A DNA stretch of 64,000 nt, from positions 67,227-131,226 of the forward strand of contig CH003407.1 of assembly GCA_000149265.1 (NCBI GenBank). The letters are read 5' to 3'. Shown one piece after another: positions 12,808 through 25,395 of this stretch. How positions within the stretch are numbered: the stretch's first letter is position 1; each line of letters begins with the position of its first letter. This DNA comes from Ciona savignyi (lineage: Eukaryota > Chordata > Ascidiacea > Phlebobranchia > Cionidae). The notes under the pieces were generated by a model that made no database searches, had not been told where the DNA came from, and saw only the letters and a list, made by a program, of their open reading frames with translations. The translations under genes and the position numbers were made by a program.

Positions 12808-13203
12808 AATCTATGTCCGCCCGTTGGTCTAACGGTTAAGTGTGTCGCCTTTCAATCGAAAGGTTGCAGGTGCGAAACTGGTCGCTAGCTAGTCGGTTGT
12901 GTCCTTGGGCAAGGCACTTTACGGACATTGCCTGGACCCAGCGGTTTGATGGGTTCTACCAAATTGAAGAAACGTGTCTATCATATACAACACACTGCAA
13001 TAGCTCCGGTAACCCGACGATGGGCGCGAGGTGATCTGACGATTGCCCGTGTGTTAACCCCCTTGGTTTTCCCATTCACGGGGATAAACATGAATATCCT
13101 ATCCTATCCTACCCTAATCGCACCGATAACCAGACGGTGACGATTTCCCGTGTTCTAAACCCACCTTTCGTTTTCCCACGTGAATAAAGATGAATATCCT
13201 ATC
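12808..13203 (+). mobile_element. SINE family 1 with 3' extension, near consensus
   Basis: GTCCGCCCGTTGGTCTAACG head; one of the best-preserved copies; same downstream second unit as at 3793-3895. Confidence 0.92.
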
Positions 13204-15805
13204 AGGTGGAAATTTAATTTGTACGTATGTCTGCTTGTATGTGTATTAAGTGGTTGCGGCGATTCTTTGTCGACTACAGTTCGTGTGTACGCCGGTGCGA
13301 ATGAATGTTGTGTATTGCAGAAAAAATTCAAACGCTAGCGCCTTCTGTTTTCTTCATCTTGTGACTGATAACTAATAACAGCACATACTAATAAATACCT
13401 GTTTTTATTTTCGGAATATTTCGATTTCTTTGCGAGATTTCTAATTTATTACTCATTTAGCGATTGTATCTCAGTTATTCCAAACAAAATGTGTGAATTT
13501 AATATTGCCCCCATAAAATATCGATTCAGTGACGTAATGTGTAAAATTAGTTTCAAACAATGGCGTCTTTATCGAACGGTTCGACAATATAAATGCGGTC
13601 GTTAGAAGACCTTACAAGATTTACTTTGCAATTATTCCGGCTCGGCTGTCAAAATGACGATGCACTGCTGAAACTCTATCCTATTGTCTTAATAAAAGTT
13701 TGCTATACACTGGGGCGAGATAACAGAAGCTCATATGAGCTAAGGCCAACGACTGTATACACAACTTCGACCGCCCAGCTGACTGTTTAAAATACCCATT
13801 GACGACTTAATTACTCGGTTTTTCTCAAAAATTCAATTGTTTTCGGTCAGATTTTTCCATATTTCAGGATACCGCTACTTTTCCGAGACCTCTTACGGCC
13901 CGACGGTTGTTTATTGTGCGTAATATATGGAAGAGGTCACAAAATAAATAAATTTTAAGCAGAAACGACCCGGTCATATTACAGAGAGTCTTTGTTCTCG
14001 GTGTGCCAATATTTCCATCCGAAACTTTTAGTTCCGCAAAGTTTGTTTCCACTGCAACAAACGCCACAACCTCTCTGCGTACAATAGGCAATTATTATTA
14101 TAGACCTCTTCAGATTAGAAACCTCGCCGGCTGCGTAGTCTGCCAAAATAAAACGCTGTATATTCCGCAAATTTTAACCATCGTACGAAACGCAAAATGA
14201 TCAACCACGCGACACTGTTTACTGCAATTACTGATAAACGGATTATTAAAAATCGACCTGTCAACTCAACAAACAAACTATAGGCTTAAGGGCGTTTTTC
14301 CGTCGACGTAAGCCATCCGTGTAATCGCTCCGTCCGATTTTTGACACCAACCGCTAATTTGATTAATGATCGAATAATTCGCGCTGGGTGAGGATAGAAA
14401 TGTATTTGTCCTCCCTAATAGTACTTATGTTTTACTCGAATGAATAATGAGCTAACAGTTTAAGTATAGTAGCATACGTAATTTGGCGGAGGTAAAATGG
14501 GTGAAAACTACAACGGATGAAACTGCACTGGCGTCTTTGTGCATAGAGTTTTATCTGCAATCTGTTTTAATTAATTTCTAATTTTAAATACTAGTTATTT
14601 ATAAGTAGCGTTGTGCGTGGTTGGCCGCACGTTCAAATGTATAATCTTGACGAACATCAATAAAGGTTGTATAACAAATTGCTTGACTGTCGCTGTTTAA
14701 TTATAATCTAAAGCTGTAAATCCAGTATTTGGGCACACCACATCTTTCTTTTTAAATAAAAAAATCACCACTTCTTTCTTTTTAAATCAAGATATTCATA
14801 TATATTACACGAATAGGTTTATCGTCAGTGTCTTAAAACATTGCAAAACACTGATTTTCTAGAAATCTGATTTTTTACAAGAACGCAACAACCCGTACAT
14901 TAACATTGGTGCCAAAAAAATGCACGGCTTACTAAACAAATTTATGTGATAAGAAAGTGTCTATTAAATACATTTTTAGTATATTTTTATTCTGGAGAGT
15001 GATATAGTTCGGTGAAATAGTAAGCAAGTTCACAAAAATTAAAATACCACGGATTAAACCTTCGGTTGCATAATCCACCATAATAGCCAAGTTTACAATA
15101 CGCACAGATTTTCTTTCCGACATCCGATGTTTATTTATGGTATTCTGCCAACATTTTTGAGGACAAATAGTTTTGAAATATTCTTAACGTTTAAAACTGG
15201 CAACAGTTTATGTAAGTTCATCTTATGCCCACCAGAAAAGTTAGCACGCTTCACGGTACAAATGTAAAGTCATAACCGTGGTATTGTGGTTTGAAAACCA
15301 AAGTACAATCGGAAATAACTTGTAGTTATTTCTTCCAAGTATTTTCGATGCCTGTTGATTACATGATTAGGCTAACAGCACTGAACCTTTACAATAGAAA
15401 CGAGAATTCGAGTTTTCTGAGCAAAATTAAACAAAACAACAGCAATAACTCATTTTGAATAAATTAACTTGAAATACAACTTTAGTAAAGTGATTATGTG
15501 CATTGCCATTTAAACTGATGAATCCGAGTCGGCAAAAATGTCAATGTCTAAAAATATCTTATGAACTTAAATTTTCTATTCGAAAGTCGCCGGATCTATT
15601 TTAGCATACATTACATTGACCGGAATCATTTGACCCCGATCCAGTGTTCATGCTTTTTCCCACGTTCTCTTTAGCTTATATGGTTTTAGGATTTCTATAC
15701 TTCCTACTCGCTGGGTGGCATTAGAGACAGTAAATATCTGATTGTAAATGGTACTCCATAAAAGGCATCGGTATTATGCCTGAGAGCGGGCCCAGAAGCG
15801 GATTA

Positions 15806-15813
15806 TATAAGGC
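15806..15813 (+). promoter_or_regulatory. TATA-like box upstream of the 16-kb secreted-protein candidate
   Basis: TATATAAG lies about 220 bp before ATG 16024. A donor-like ACAG|GTGAGA near 15854-15862 could mark a short 5' UTR exon. Position and sequence only. Confidence 0.35.
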
Positions 15814-16023
15814 ATTTCTGATGCTACATTTGCCACAATCTCTAATCAGACCGACAGGTGAGATCCGCTTGTCTAAGCCACCGTTAAGCCGACGCATCAT
15901 ATAAACAAACGTCAGGTGTCAGCGATTTGACGTATCTTACATCGAGTTTTCATTAATTGAAACCTTCAAGCAGATTTAAGTTGTCAAAAAAAATTGTCTT
16001 TCAATCTGGGATACTAGTGAAGA

Positions 16024-17324
16024 TGGTGAAAATATTGTTTTTATGTTTCTTTTTTATCTGCGTTTGTACGGTTTTTGGGATACCAGTAAACCGGGAAAGA
16101 AGTCCTAGATTAGAACTGCGAAATGTTTTGCGCATTCGACAGAGAAATACGGACGGGACAACGACTGGTGAGAATTTCGGATTCGGCAGCAATTTAGTAA
16201 CGCCGCATGACGGAAGATCCCTCACGAGTCAACGGAAAAGAAAACGTCAAGCGAACCGCAATCGGACGCGGCAGCAGAGCAGAGCGAAAGCTAGAAATGA
16301 TACGGATTCCCAAATCGAAGATTTCATGTTCCCAGCGTCACATGGAGACACCATTATTGCCACCCCTATTACCATCACCAGAAAAGGTTTGTACATTGCA
16401 GTTTGCCGAGTTTAATACTGAGATTTCAATACTCGCATTTTAGCCCAAGGTTTACAGGTTCAAAACTGATAGATAGCGGGTCGGTTTTGGCCTTGGCCAA
16501 GGCACTTAACAGACATTGCCTGAACCTAACGGATTAATGGGTTCTATTAAATTGAAGGAACGTGTGAATCATACGCATACTAAAAATAGCTCCGGTAACC
16601 CGACGATGGGCGCGAGGAGATCTGACGATTGCCCGGGAGTTAACCCCCTTGGTTTTCCCATTTACGGGGATAAACTTGATCCTATCTTGTACCTATTGGA
16701 TATTTATTATTTGCTTATATCACAGTTTCCAGACGAGGAGGCGTTTTCCGGTTTGACAGTGATGAGTTTGCCAATTCGGACGCAAACTTGCGACTTAAAC
16801 AAGCTGACATATTTCTGGAGGTCGCAACTCGTAACCCGTTCCAAGCAGTTTCGGCTCGACGAGAGCGTCGACCCGGGAGAACGAGGACACTGAGGCGGGA
16901 GATTGAAGTCCTTCCTTTTCTGCTTCCGTTACAACAAAATGGCGGGTCCGGTTTCGCCCAGGCGATCAGAGGAAAGGCTTGGGGTTACCAACTACTCGGC
17001 GGTACACTTTCAGACCTAAATCGGTCGATTCGGCAAAAGTCGTCACCGTTAATTCGGCGATACCGTTTCAACGTCACCAGAATCGGTTTCGCAGATTCAA
17101 GCGAGGTAATAAACAACTTAACGGACGGAGAGGTTGAAAATTCACATCTTCCTTTATTATCGTCGTGGAGACTTCCAGATTTCGGAGTCTCCTTGCTTTG
17201 TAGGAGACGGCGGTCGCTGGTACCTTGTTCCAGACATGGCATCTCAATCCATGGCGCCCCTTACATCGCAGTGACCACTGCTGTGCTCCAACATCAGGAC
17301 GACTCTGGCGCTCGATTAAAATAA
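16024..17324 (+). CDS. Putative secreted, Arg/Lys-rich protein, two exons (second exon frame uncertain)
   Basis: Exon 1 from ATG 16024 (an in-frame upstream ATG lies at 15961) encodes a clear signal peptide, MVKILFLCFFFICVCTVFG, then a polar segment with a dibasic run QRKRKRQANRNRTRQQSR that resembles a proprotein-convertase site. The likely donor is AAAAG|GTTTG near 16386. The intron contains a SINE. The likely acceptor is tatcacag at 16725. With that acceptor the phase gives VSRRGGVFRFDSDEF.. and stays open to the stop at 17324. If instead ttccag at 16732 is used, a 54-codon tail ends at 16893. All three frames hold long open stretches here because the region is GC-rich, so exon 2 is not settled. 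No family recognised; it could be a precursor of secreted peptides or an unidentified ligand. Confidence 0.45.
16443..16690 (+). mobile_element. SINE family 1 in the intron of the 16-kb secreted-protein candidate
   Basis: GGTTTACAGGTTCAAAACTG head, GGGATAAACTTGATCCTATC tail. Confidence 0.85.
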
Positions 17325-17329
17325 AAGAA

Positions 17330-19260
17330 ATCTTTTCATAAATTATTTTTACACATGCGTCAGTTCCGCCAAAACGGGGTTTAAAGTGAAATTTATAATA
17401 ATTAATGATCCCTTTGTAAATATGTTTCTTTCATTTTTACCTTTTTTGTATTTATACTCTATTTTGCATAAAATATTGCGTATTTTAAACGAAATAAAAA
17501 TTAGCGTCTATGCAAATTTGTCATTTTACAAAATAGAAATATCTCGAATTTTAACAAAATAGTAGAATTACAGCCAGCAAGCAGCTGTAATTGAAATTTT
17601 AAACAAGCCGGAATTCTTTGTTTTATGTCCTGCCTGGTTTTCGATGGCCCTTTTTGGCTAAATTAACATTGATGTCTCATTACGGTAAAAATAAAGAGTT
17701 AACCCATGGCTAGTTGATTATATTACCGTGGCGTTTACGATCGGATTATATAGGTTCTGGGGGAATTTCAGAACTATTTTACGGTTTCCAGTTAAAATGC
17801 CAAAATAGCCATTATTACCCATACACCCTCATGTTTTACTTCCAAAACCTGTTTGACCACGCTTTTCTGAATGGAGCTACGAATAACATAAACCACGTGA
17901 AAGAACAAGTTTAAATTAGGAAAGACATGCGTCAACACATAGGATTATACGGGCTTAACTAAATCACTACCGAATAACTGTCAAATCGTGAATAAACACT
18001 TTATATGACTCATTCGGGCATTTTCGAGGCCATTACTCATGAAAAAGTAACTCGGGGTTTGTTTTCCATATAAATGTGTGAGGAAACCCATGTTAATAGG
18101 ATTTGTTAACGATCATCGCACGAAGACGGAAGTGAACGGGATTTCAGACGAAATTCTGGTATTTTTACGCAACATGATTTCGATATAACTATATCATCAG
18201 TATTAAGATTTGCTGCCACTAACATATACGGTAATGCTCGAAATATTGTGGAGTTTTTATTAATTTTTGTATATTTTGAGTATTACGTACTTAAACTCTT
18301 ACCAGCTGCACGCAAAACTAAACTTGCGGTATGTTGGCATTTATACGCTCATCACCCTGGTTTCACTTTCTCGCCTCCAGGTAAGGAGAAAATGCCGGTC
18401 ACGTGGTGTCCTGTCATCACTCGTGTCAAATAGACGAGGTATTTTAAGTAAGTTTGAAGTGTGGGGTATGATTTGCGTGCTCTCGCTGCACAACCGGGGT
18501 GGCTGCCTTCGCTCGGCTCGTATATCACTGTCGACGACAGAGCCCTGCGTCACACTATATCAGCCACACCCCTATTTTGCGTGAGGCCGCAACTCCACAA
18601 ACATGGCTCCACACCCGTCGAGGTTGACACGGGAAACCTAGGAATCCGAAACAGGCGACAAAAAGTTGACCCGGAACCAGGAAGCGGTGAAAGTGCCGTG
18701 AATTCGTGATTGCAAACATATTTCAAGTCGCGGCATTCTTCCGAGGCTAAACTTGATTTTTAAGTACCGTAAAACCTTTATTTTAAAGCCACCTCTTTTT
18801 TCAAAGTCACCTTTAAGTGAACGGTACCTCTATTTGAGCGCCACGTCTAATATAACGTCACTATAAAGAAATAGTTAAAAAAACACCACCGTCTAATTAC
18901 ACAGTACCTCTATTGGAACGCCACTATAGTGAAATGTTTAAAAGATAGAGCTAATATAGAGGTTTTACGGTATTTTGCGAGCCAAGGTCAAAACGAAGCT
19001 GCGCTATAATTTTTTCGTGAACTATTTTTTTTGAAAGAAACGTCTAATCAGATTTGAACGTTGTATCTGCATGTCTGTGGTAATGTATTACGCGCATTCG
19101 GAAAATGTCATCGGATATAACTTGACGTTTAATCGATAAGGCGTTGTATTTTTAAGGTCAACCGCACTCGAAGGGAAAAATGTAAAAAATATTAAAAAAA
19201 TTATATCTAAATTACCCATCTTGCAAAACAAAATGCAGTGTGACATAGTAAGTGATCTTT
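17330..19260. other. Mostly non-coding; GC-rich open frames at 18380-18709
   Basis: A cctccag acceptor near 18380 precedes three overlapping open frames (LHNRGGCLRSARISLSTTEP, VRPQLHKHGSTPVEVDTGNL). They could be a terminal exon of the gene at 16 kb, but phase and homology do not decide it. A mariner-like MITE follows. Confidence 0.3.
18765..18972. mobile_element. mariner-like MITE with TACCGTAAAACCT termini
   Basis: TACCGTAAAACCTTTATT at one end and TATAGAGGTTTTACGGTA at the other; subterminal ACCTCTATT repeats. TA target inferred from terminal TA. Confidence 0.7.
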
Positions 19261-19275
19261 TTCAACTGTATAACA

Positions 19276-22200
19276 TTAGAGCACAGTCCCTTTGACAGTA
19301 ACTTGCGATTTAACCGCCGTTTGACACTTGGAGAAAATGGCGAGCTTTGGTTTGGATTCAGCCGCCCTCTTTATCGCCATCTCGCGGCGTAAAGCGTCAT
19401 AATTCTCCATTGCCAGGTGGCGCTGACGGACACGTTTTAAAATTCGGTTGGCACAAATGCTCTGTTGAGACTGGTCTAACAAGTCTTTATTTCCCGATTT
19501 AGCAGAACCGACTGGACAGTGTACAGTTTCTTTCGCAGTTCTAAGCGATTTCCCAGATACAATACAAGATGGATTATTCTTCCCAAAATCCGCCGACGGG
19601 GAATAAATTTCGTGTAAAAACTTTCTCATCGATGGTTTGTACCCAAGTTTTTGGAATGTTTTAAGCGACACAACAGGTCTCGGTTGTAATTTCGCATCCT
19701 TTAATTCGGTTGATGTACTTGATTCGGATGTATTTTGTAGGTCTTGATGTATACCGTTATTACTGAACGGTTGAAGGTCCTTTACAGCGGCGGATAACAT
19801 TTCACGTATAGTCTGCTGACTTTTACACGGGGTGATACTGTGTGTGGACGAGAGTGGGCTGATTGCGGTGGACAGAACCGAAGACTGAGAGCTTCGACTC
19901 GTCTCTATTGCGATTGACAGCGGGTCATCAGACTCTTTACTGTCTTGTAGAATGTCTGTTATAGACTCGCACCGTTTGTTGACCTTTGCAGTCCTCGACT
20001 CGTTGGTCGAAGGTACGGGTTTGGTATTATCATCGACTGCACACTCTATCCGTCCCTCGTCCTGCAAAGACAGTTCCACTACGCGGCACATGGTTTTCTC
20101 CATAGTGTGCAAGGGAGGAATCATGTGTCTCTTCTTATCATAAGAAGTGTAGCGCAGTTTCGGAGAGCCCGAGGTGACTTCTGGAGAAAACAATATTTAA
20201 GTTAATTTTTTACAGATATTTTATTTTTGTATACAGTTTTCACTGTCCCCTACTTCCCTTTTTTATTCCCCCCCCCCACCCTAAAAAAACATTGACACTG
20301 ATGAGAAGGCTCCTTCTTTTTATACAATACATGCAAAATGTCTGTATGGCTTAATACGCTTATATAAGTGTTTTCTTACAAATTTTAAAACATATACCAA
20401 CATATGCATAATCACACTAAGCGTTATTTGTTTGTGTCTAGTCACCTTTGCACGACAAATTCAGCATGAATTTCAGCATTTCTCCGATTTGAAGATGGTC
20501 ACTACTCACAGACATTGATTGAACCCATCAGTGAAATGATGGGTTCTACCAAAATGAAGGAAAGTCTAAATCATACACAACACAATGCTCCGGTAAACCG
20601 ACGGTGGTCGCGTGGTAATCTGACGTTTGCCCGTGTGATAACCTCCTTGGGTTCCCCATTTACAGGGATAAACATAAATATACTATCATATTATGAAACT
20701 ATACTAACCTGATTGTTTGCTGTTGTGTCTGCTCTGCTCCCCTGCTACCGTAGCAAGCCTTACAAGATCATGCACAGCGAGCCCTGAAACACTTTGTACC
20801 GGGTAAGCTTTCATGTCGGGTAGCCGGACCTGTTTTCTCAGTGGGGAAAGATTGAGGTTGTTTCGACGCTTTCTTGCCTCAGGACTAGCGATCGTACGCT
20901 CAGGATCGGAGTCGACGTCATCACCAGATTCGTTAGGGTCAGCTACCGGTGTGCCTCTTGGCCTAAAAAGCTTAGAGTTCTTTGATTTTGTCAACGTTAT
21001 AGTTTATAGTTTATTGTTTTTTTTTCAGTATTAAAAAATAGCACACGGATCCAATCGCTACAAAGGAACAGAAAAAAAGCAAAAAGAACAGTCGTTAAAA
21101 CACGTCATTTAAAAAAGATAAGATATAATTTTAAAATATAGCCGACGCCACCGCCAAACCTAAGCGAAAAAACAGTAATGTGTAAACAAACAAATAACAT
21201 TAGACCAACTGAAAGTGCGGAAACAACATTTAAAAGTATTGCTTACGGGGTTGGGTGCGCGGGACTGGTTATGTTGGACCATGGATCCCTTTTGCTGCAA
21301 AAACAAATGGTATAATTCACCAAGGTTGTATTTATTACGTATAAAAAGAAAAGCAAACACATGGGAACCATGGCATAAAACACACATAAAAATGTATTGA
21401 TTATTCGATTACATTTCCTGAAAGGTTTGATGCCATTAAAATACAATAATTCCCCACCTTAATCTATAGGACAAATTTTTGGGCAACCCCAAGCTTTCAT
21501 ACGCTTTTTCTACTTCCTCCAGTCCGTATGTTCCATGGCACGAACAATCCCTGTGTCCAGCTGTCAACTGCTCTCGCATGTGGCGGTATTCTCGCATGTA
21601 CTGCTGAATGTCCGGGTAATACTGGAACGACGAACCTGCTGATTGTTTAAAGGGAAGAATGTTTATAGTGTTCAATAATTTTATATAATTTTTTAAATGC
21701 AATAACCACACATTTTCTAATTGCTGGAGCTTTTGCCATATTTTTTAGAACTTCAATTCCTTTAATATTTTTGTTATCATTATGATCGATCTGTTAAACT
21801 TCAAGGGATTTGGCGAGCGTTGCCGGAGGATAAAATGCGGATAAATATAATTTTTTCCAGGGTGATGGCCGAATCGATAACCTCATGATTTTAGTCCGTT
21901 AATTCATGCTGCAGGACTCAAAGTGGGTATGACAGCGACAGTCGTCATACTAGATTCTCTTCAGACACAATACCAATAATTGCACGAGCTAATGAAATGT
22001 GCTCATTAAAATGCATTACTTCTACATTTGAATCATTTATTTAAATGCACTATTTATCAACGCAACCACGACAATGTGACTTGCTCAGCATATATTAAAT
22101 GATCTCTCGGTGAAAACATGACGATTCCACATCATAAAGCTCTAAGTGAAAATTTATACACAATACACATACAATAATATTGAATATGGGTGAAAAAAAC

Positions 22201-22965
22201 AAGTTTCAGTCAAATAGTCCACCTGACAATGCCCTTTTTTATAACGAAACAGGCAAGCGTGGGTAGTTAGTTAAATGGCCATTTTTATTTGTTAGAAGGG
22301 TATATATAGGCCAGCGGTCGGCAACCTGTTGCTCTATAATCCTTTTTTACCGAGCCAAGTTTTGAACCCATAAAGACTCGTTACTCGGACCGTTTTTTAG
22401 AGGAGTAGGTATAAGTATCGGTCGCGCTAACCATTTGGCCACACAACCGTACACTATCATCCTTTTGATGCGACTCTTATTAATTTTATTGCTACTGTAG
22501 CGAGTGGTTAATAAGTTTAATACCCATGCATAAAAACAAACAAACCGAAGGACACTCGTCTTTATCCCACAGTGTTATTTTTCTTTTATTACCGACCTTT
22601 TATATAGACTAATCGATATAGGTAAGAATTTGTAATAGGATTGACTACTTACATTTTTGTTTTGGGCTGTTTTCTTTCCCTCTGGAATTAATGCTACCTC
22701 CACTGGAACGATTTTCTTTCTTCTTTGGGTCTTTATTTTTATGAGTCTTCGATTTTAAAGATGACCTACGCCTTGTTTTAAGTTCTGTTGACTCATCTTC
22801 GCCCCAAGGTGTTAATGGGGTGGTTATCCTTAAATTATTGGGTTTCTTGGCGCCAGAAGTCTCTTTCGGTTGTTTGGGTGGCCGTTTGCGAAGGTTAGCC
22901 GTACAATTGCTGCCTTCGTCCCCAGCAATCACGGTCTGATGCGCAGTTATGTCATTTGGCGACAT
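19276..22965 (-). CDS. Unrecognised basic, low-complexity protein, 550 aa, 4 exons
   Basis: Reading right to left the exons are 22965-22653, 21638-21458, 20962-20709 and 20180-19276. They sum to 1653 nt (550 aa plus stop) with consistent phases 1, 2, 1. Exon 1 is Lys/Arg/Ser-rich and hydrophilic (LRKRPPKQPK, KTRRRSSLKSK), suggesting a nuclear or disordered protein. Exon 2 is the most structured part: SSFQYYPDIQQYMREYRHMR, then a Cys-rich HRDCSCHG and EEVEKAYESLGLPKNLSYRL, predicted helical. Exon 3 has RTIASPEARKRRNNLNLSPL, with Ser-Pro sites suggestive of CDK-type phosphorylation. Exon 4 is Ser/Thr-rich with ILKRVRQRHLAMENYDALRR near the end, and terminates in TVL. No TM segment or signal peptide. 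I do not recognise the family and assign no function. The start is the ATG after a duplicated GTGAAACTAG motif; an upstream acceptor-like tttttttag could serve trans-splicing. Confidence 0.7.
20505..20690 (+). mobile_element. SINE family 1, 5'-truncated
   Basis: Starts at CAGACATTGATTGAACCC; tail degraded. Confidence 0.8.
22313..22600 (-). mobile_element. Repeat with tRNA-like segment (SINE family 2)
   Basis: Minus strand has a GTTGTGTGGCCAAATGGTTA-type A box and GGGTTCAAAACTTGG B-box region; related copies at 26215-26320, 41880-41995, 47040-47155 and 57270-57368 (minus) and 34200-34312, 40690-40795 (plus). The head CAGCGGTCGGCAACCTGTTG also begins a hAT-like repeat. Confidence 0.6.
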
Positions 22966-23911
22966 AGCCTAGTTTCACTTTGGTGACATACCCTAGTTTC
23001 ACTAAAAAAAACAAGTTATTGAATAAGGTTTATACACAATACATTATCATCTTTAGACTGAAATTGTAGGTCGCATTATTGTTTCATTCAAGGTCATATT
23101 CCTACACAGTGGATACAAATCATACATAAAAGTTAAAAAAAACAATCAAAACAATTTTAAACAGAATTATTTTTTAAGAGCTACCAATCTAATATTCTCT
23201 CAGTTAGGATCAAACGTTTACGAAAAGCTGACTTTTTAACTTGAGGTCGTAGTACACAATACTGGTCGAGTGTAAATTGATAGTTCTGTGTGACTTGCCT
23301 TCAAAAGAGATTTCAATGGTTCGTTTCCTACGTGTATTTAAAGTCACGTTGTGTTTGATACAATTCTACAAAATGATAATCAGCGCTGACATAAATATAT
23401 AAGTTATTATCAAAACACAGTGCTATATAGTACTTAATATACTACTTTTTTTGCTTTTTTACTGGTATTCTAACACAAGCTTCCTGAAGTGGTACATAAA
23501 TTAAATTAGCTGATATCAAACTATAAGAGCGAGTAGAGTGGTGCTTTGCCTCACAAGTGATCTGATTACACTGAGCATACATCAAATAGCGTGTTTTATT
23601 TACACATGCCATGGCAATCAATAAACTAGAGACGACTGGCATTTAAACAAGCGAGCCTGACGGCCATTGTTTAGCAGCTGTATAATGTAATAACTGTCTT
23701 TTACGAGTTATCAATTAAGAACCATATCATAGAGATATTTTAACTAGCGTTTCTGCCTAAGTGAGGGTAATTGCATTTAGGTTAAATTTTCAGTTACGCA
23801 TTGCCCTTCTCTTAACCATATAAAACTACTGGCTATTCAGACCTAATAGTCCAAAACATACGTACACGACGATTAGAACGCTAACAGCAAGGTCCGACGG
23901 CCGTGTGTGGT

Positions 23912-23918
23912 TATAAAA
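23912..23918 (+). promoter_or_regulatory. TATA box
   Basis: TATAAAA sits 53-59 bp upstream of ATG 23971, leaving room for a start site and a short leader ending in CACAATG. Confidence 0.5.
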
Positions 23919-23970
23919 ACACCGACTGCTTCGTTCAACAGTCGAACAGTACAACACAAAGAAATCCACA

Positions 23971-24291
23971 ATGCAAATACACGGTCCATATCGAAAACAT
24001 GCCTGTCAACGAGAATTTGGACGAATAAGTCGGAAAAGGGCGGTAACACTCCTTAACTATCCCTTGTCCAGTATTGACGTCAATTGCCATGTTTGCCGGC
24101 TCGTGTTTTCATATGGAAAACCGCAATATTATGTTAAGTCGTCGATAAACAACTCTTACGCATACAAGGTAACGATGTTTTCATGTGAAAAACACGGACC
24201 GATTATGACCAAACGTATTTTTGATTTAAGTAGGTATGTTTTTGGTTTAGTTTATTTTTTATTTCGAGGACACGAAGCAGAACTTTTATAA
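23971..24291 (+). CDS. Small TATA-driven ORF or first exon, unknown
   Basis: An ATG follows a TATA box at a natural distance. The frame runs 106 codons and contains a Cys-x2-Cys pair (NCHVCRLVF) and a later CEKHGPIM, which could ligate zinc but is too short to call. A strong donor-like AG|GTATGT at 24231/24232 suggests the coding part may end there and splice onward; no acceptor exon was identified. Rich in basic residues at the N-terminus, no signal peptide. Function unknown; a chance ORF is possible. Confidence 0.4.
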   Translation: MQIHGPYRKHACQREFGRISRKRAVTLLNYPLSSIDVNCHVCRLVFSYGKPQYYVKSSINNSYAYKVTMFSCEKHGPIMTKRIFDLSRYVFGLVYFLFRGHEAELL

Positions 24292-25216
24292 TAATTCGGA
24301 AAAGTAAAAAACGGCAAAATGACAGTCATTAAAACACGTCTAAAAACCAATCAATTATTTCACTTTCTTTTTTACCTGCCCTGCCTTTTTTGACAGTTTA
24401 TTACCTCTGAATTTATGAAAAGAAACAATTTTAAAGGTTTGAACAGTTTAAATTTCCCAGAACAAAAAGTAGCCTATATATTCAAATACTTTTTTTCTTA
24501 TAAAACATTTCGTGCAACTAATTTTAACTAAAAAGGTACTGTAGCCTACTGAATACAAATTGTATAAATTAACCGAAATACAATGTGTCTGTACAAACGA
24601 CAGAATAAACGCATTTATTTACTCAACTACCGAACCTATGCGTTTTAATCGTTCTAAATTAAAAAAAAACAGTGAATATTAATTAGCTTTAAGTTTTAAA
24701 TCGTTAAATGATTTAAATACCCTTTACAGCAGAATTATATTACAAACCGTTTAACAGTATATCTTCAATATGAGCGCGTGCCGTTCCATTGTAGTTTAAA
24801 CAAAGTACTGTGTTAGTACCTTTTGTTGCCCAAGTGTAGTATTCGCTATACCCACGCACACATTAAAATCCAGTATTTATTGCAGAGTGACGCGATTATA
24901 TGGTCTCTAAAATTATTCTTTAATAAAGGGGTGCACTTATGCAGTTATGCATATGTCTTAAACCGCTCTAAACAATGATTTTGTCATGCATGTGCACTTT
25001 TGTTTAAGTTTTACCTTTATTTTAGTTGAAAATTTCCTAGGACGGTCACATACTGTGTACATGCGCGTATGAAAGTACGTCCGACAACATTTAACCACAG
25101 GGTGATCACACTTGCGTTTTAGTCGAATGTTTGTTGATTCGAAACTGAGCACTAGCTAGTCGAATAGGTCTTTGCACATATCAGTTAATGGACAACCGTC
25201 TAAAGTTTTTCCTTCT

Positions 25217-25395
25217 TTAATCGTATCGTTTCACCGTCGTGGGTACATTGCGCCACATTACACTCACGCTTAACCATGGTCTAGCATGAGTAAATGTATA
25301 AGGTGACTGTACTAAAGTATTTGCAGCAAAATAGAATTTTTGCCCAACTTCCAAGCTTTCAAATGCAATTGTAATTTCCCTGCCTGGAGATATGA
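25217..25395 (-). CDS. Possible isolated exon, unknown
   Basis: A minus-strand frame follows the acceptor-like atctccag and encodes REITIAFESLEVGQKFYFAA, then SPYTFTHARPWLSVSVMW, before TAA/TGA. The amino-acid pattern is more protein-like than the neighbouring frames. It lies 250 bp beyond the CD2BP2 stop and could be a terminal exon of another gene or a decayed fragment. No family recognised. Confidence 0.25.

Larger units (their letters stand above)
11660..15800. other. Gene-poor stretch
   Basis: Between menin and the 16-kb candidate I see two SINEs (12.6-13.2 kb) and otherwise AT-rich sequence with only short ORFs in all frames. No supported exon. Confidence 0.6.

Noticed and set aside
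18461..18709. GC-rich ORF beginning GTG (YDLRALAAQPGWL)
   Set aside because: No ATG, an in-frame TGA directly upstream and no convincing acceptor in phase. Kept only as a note on the 18-kb stretch.
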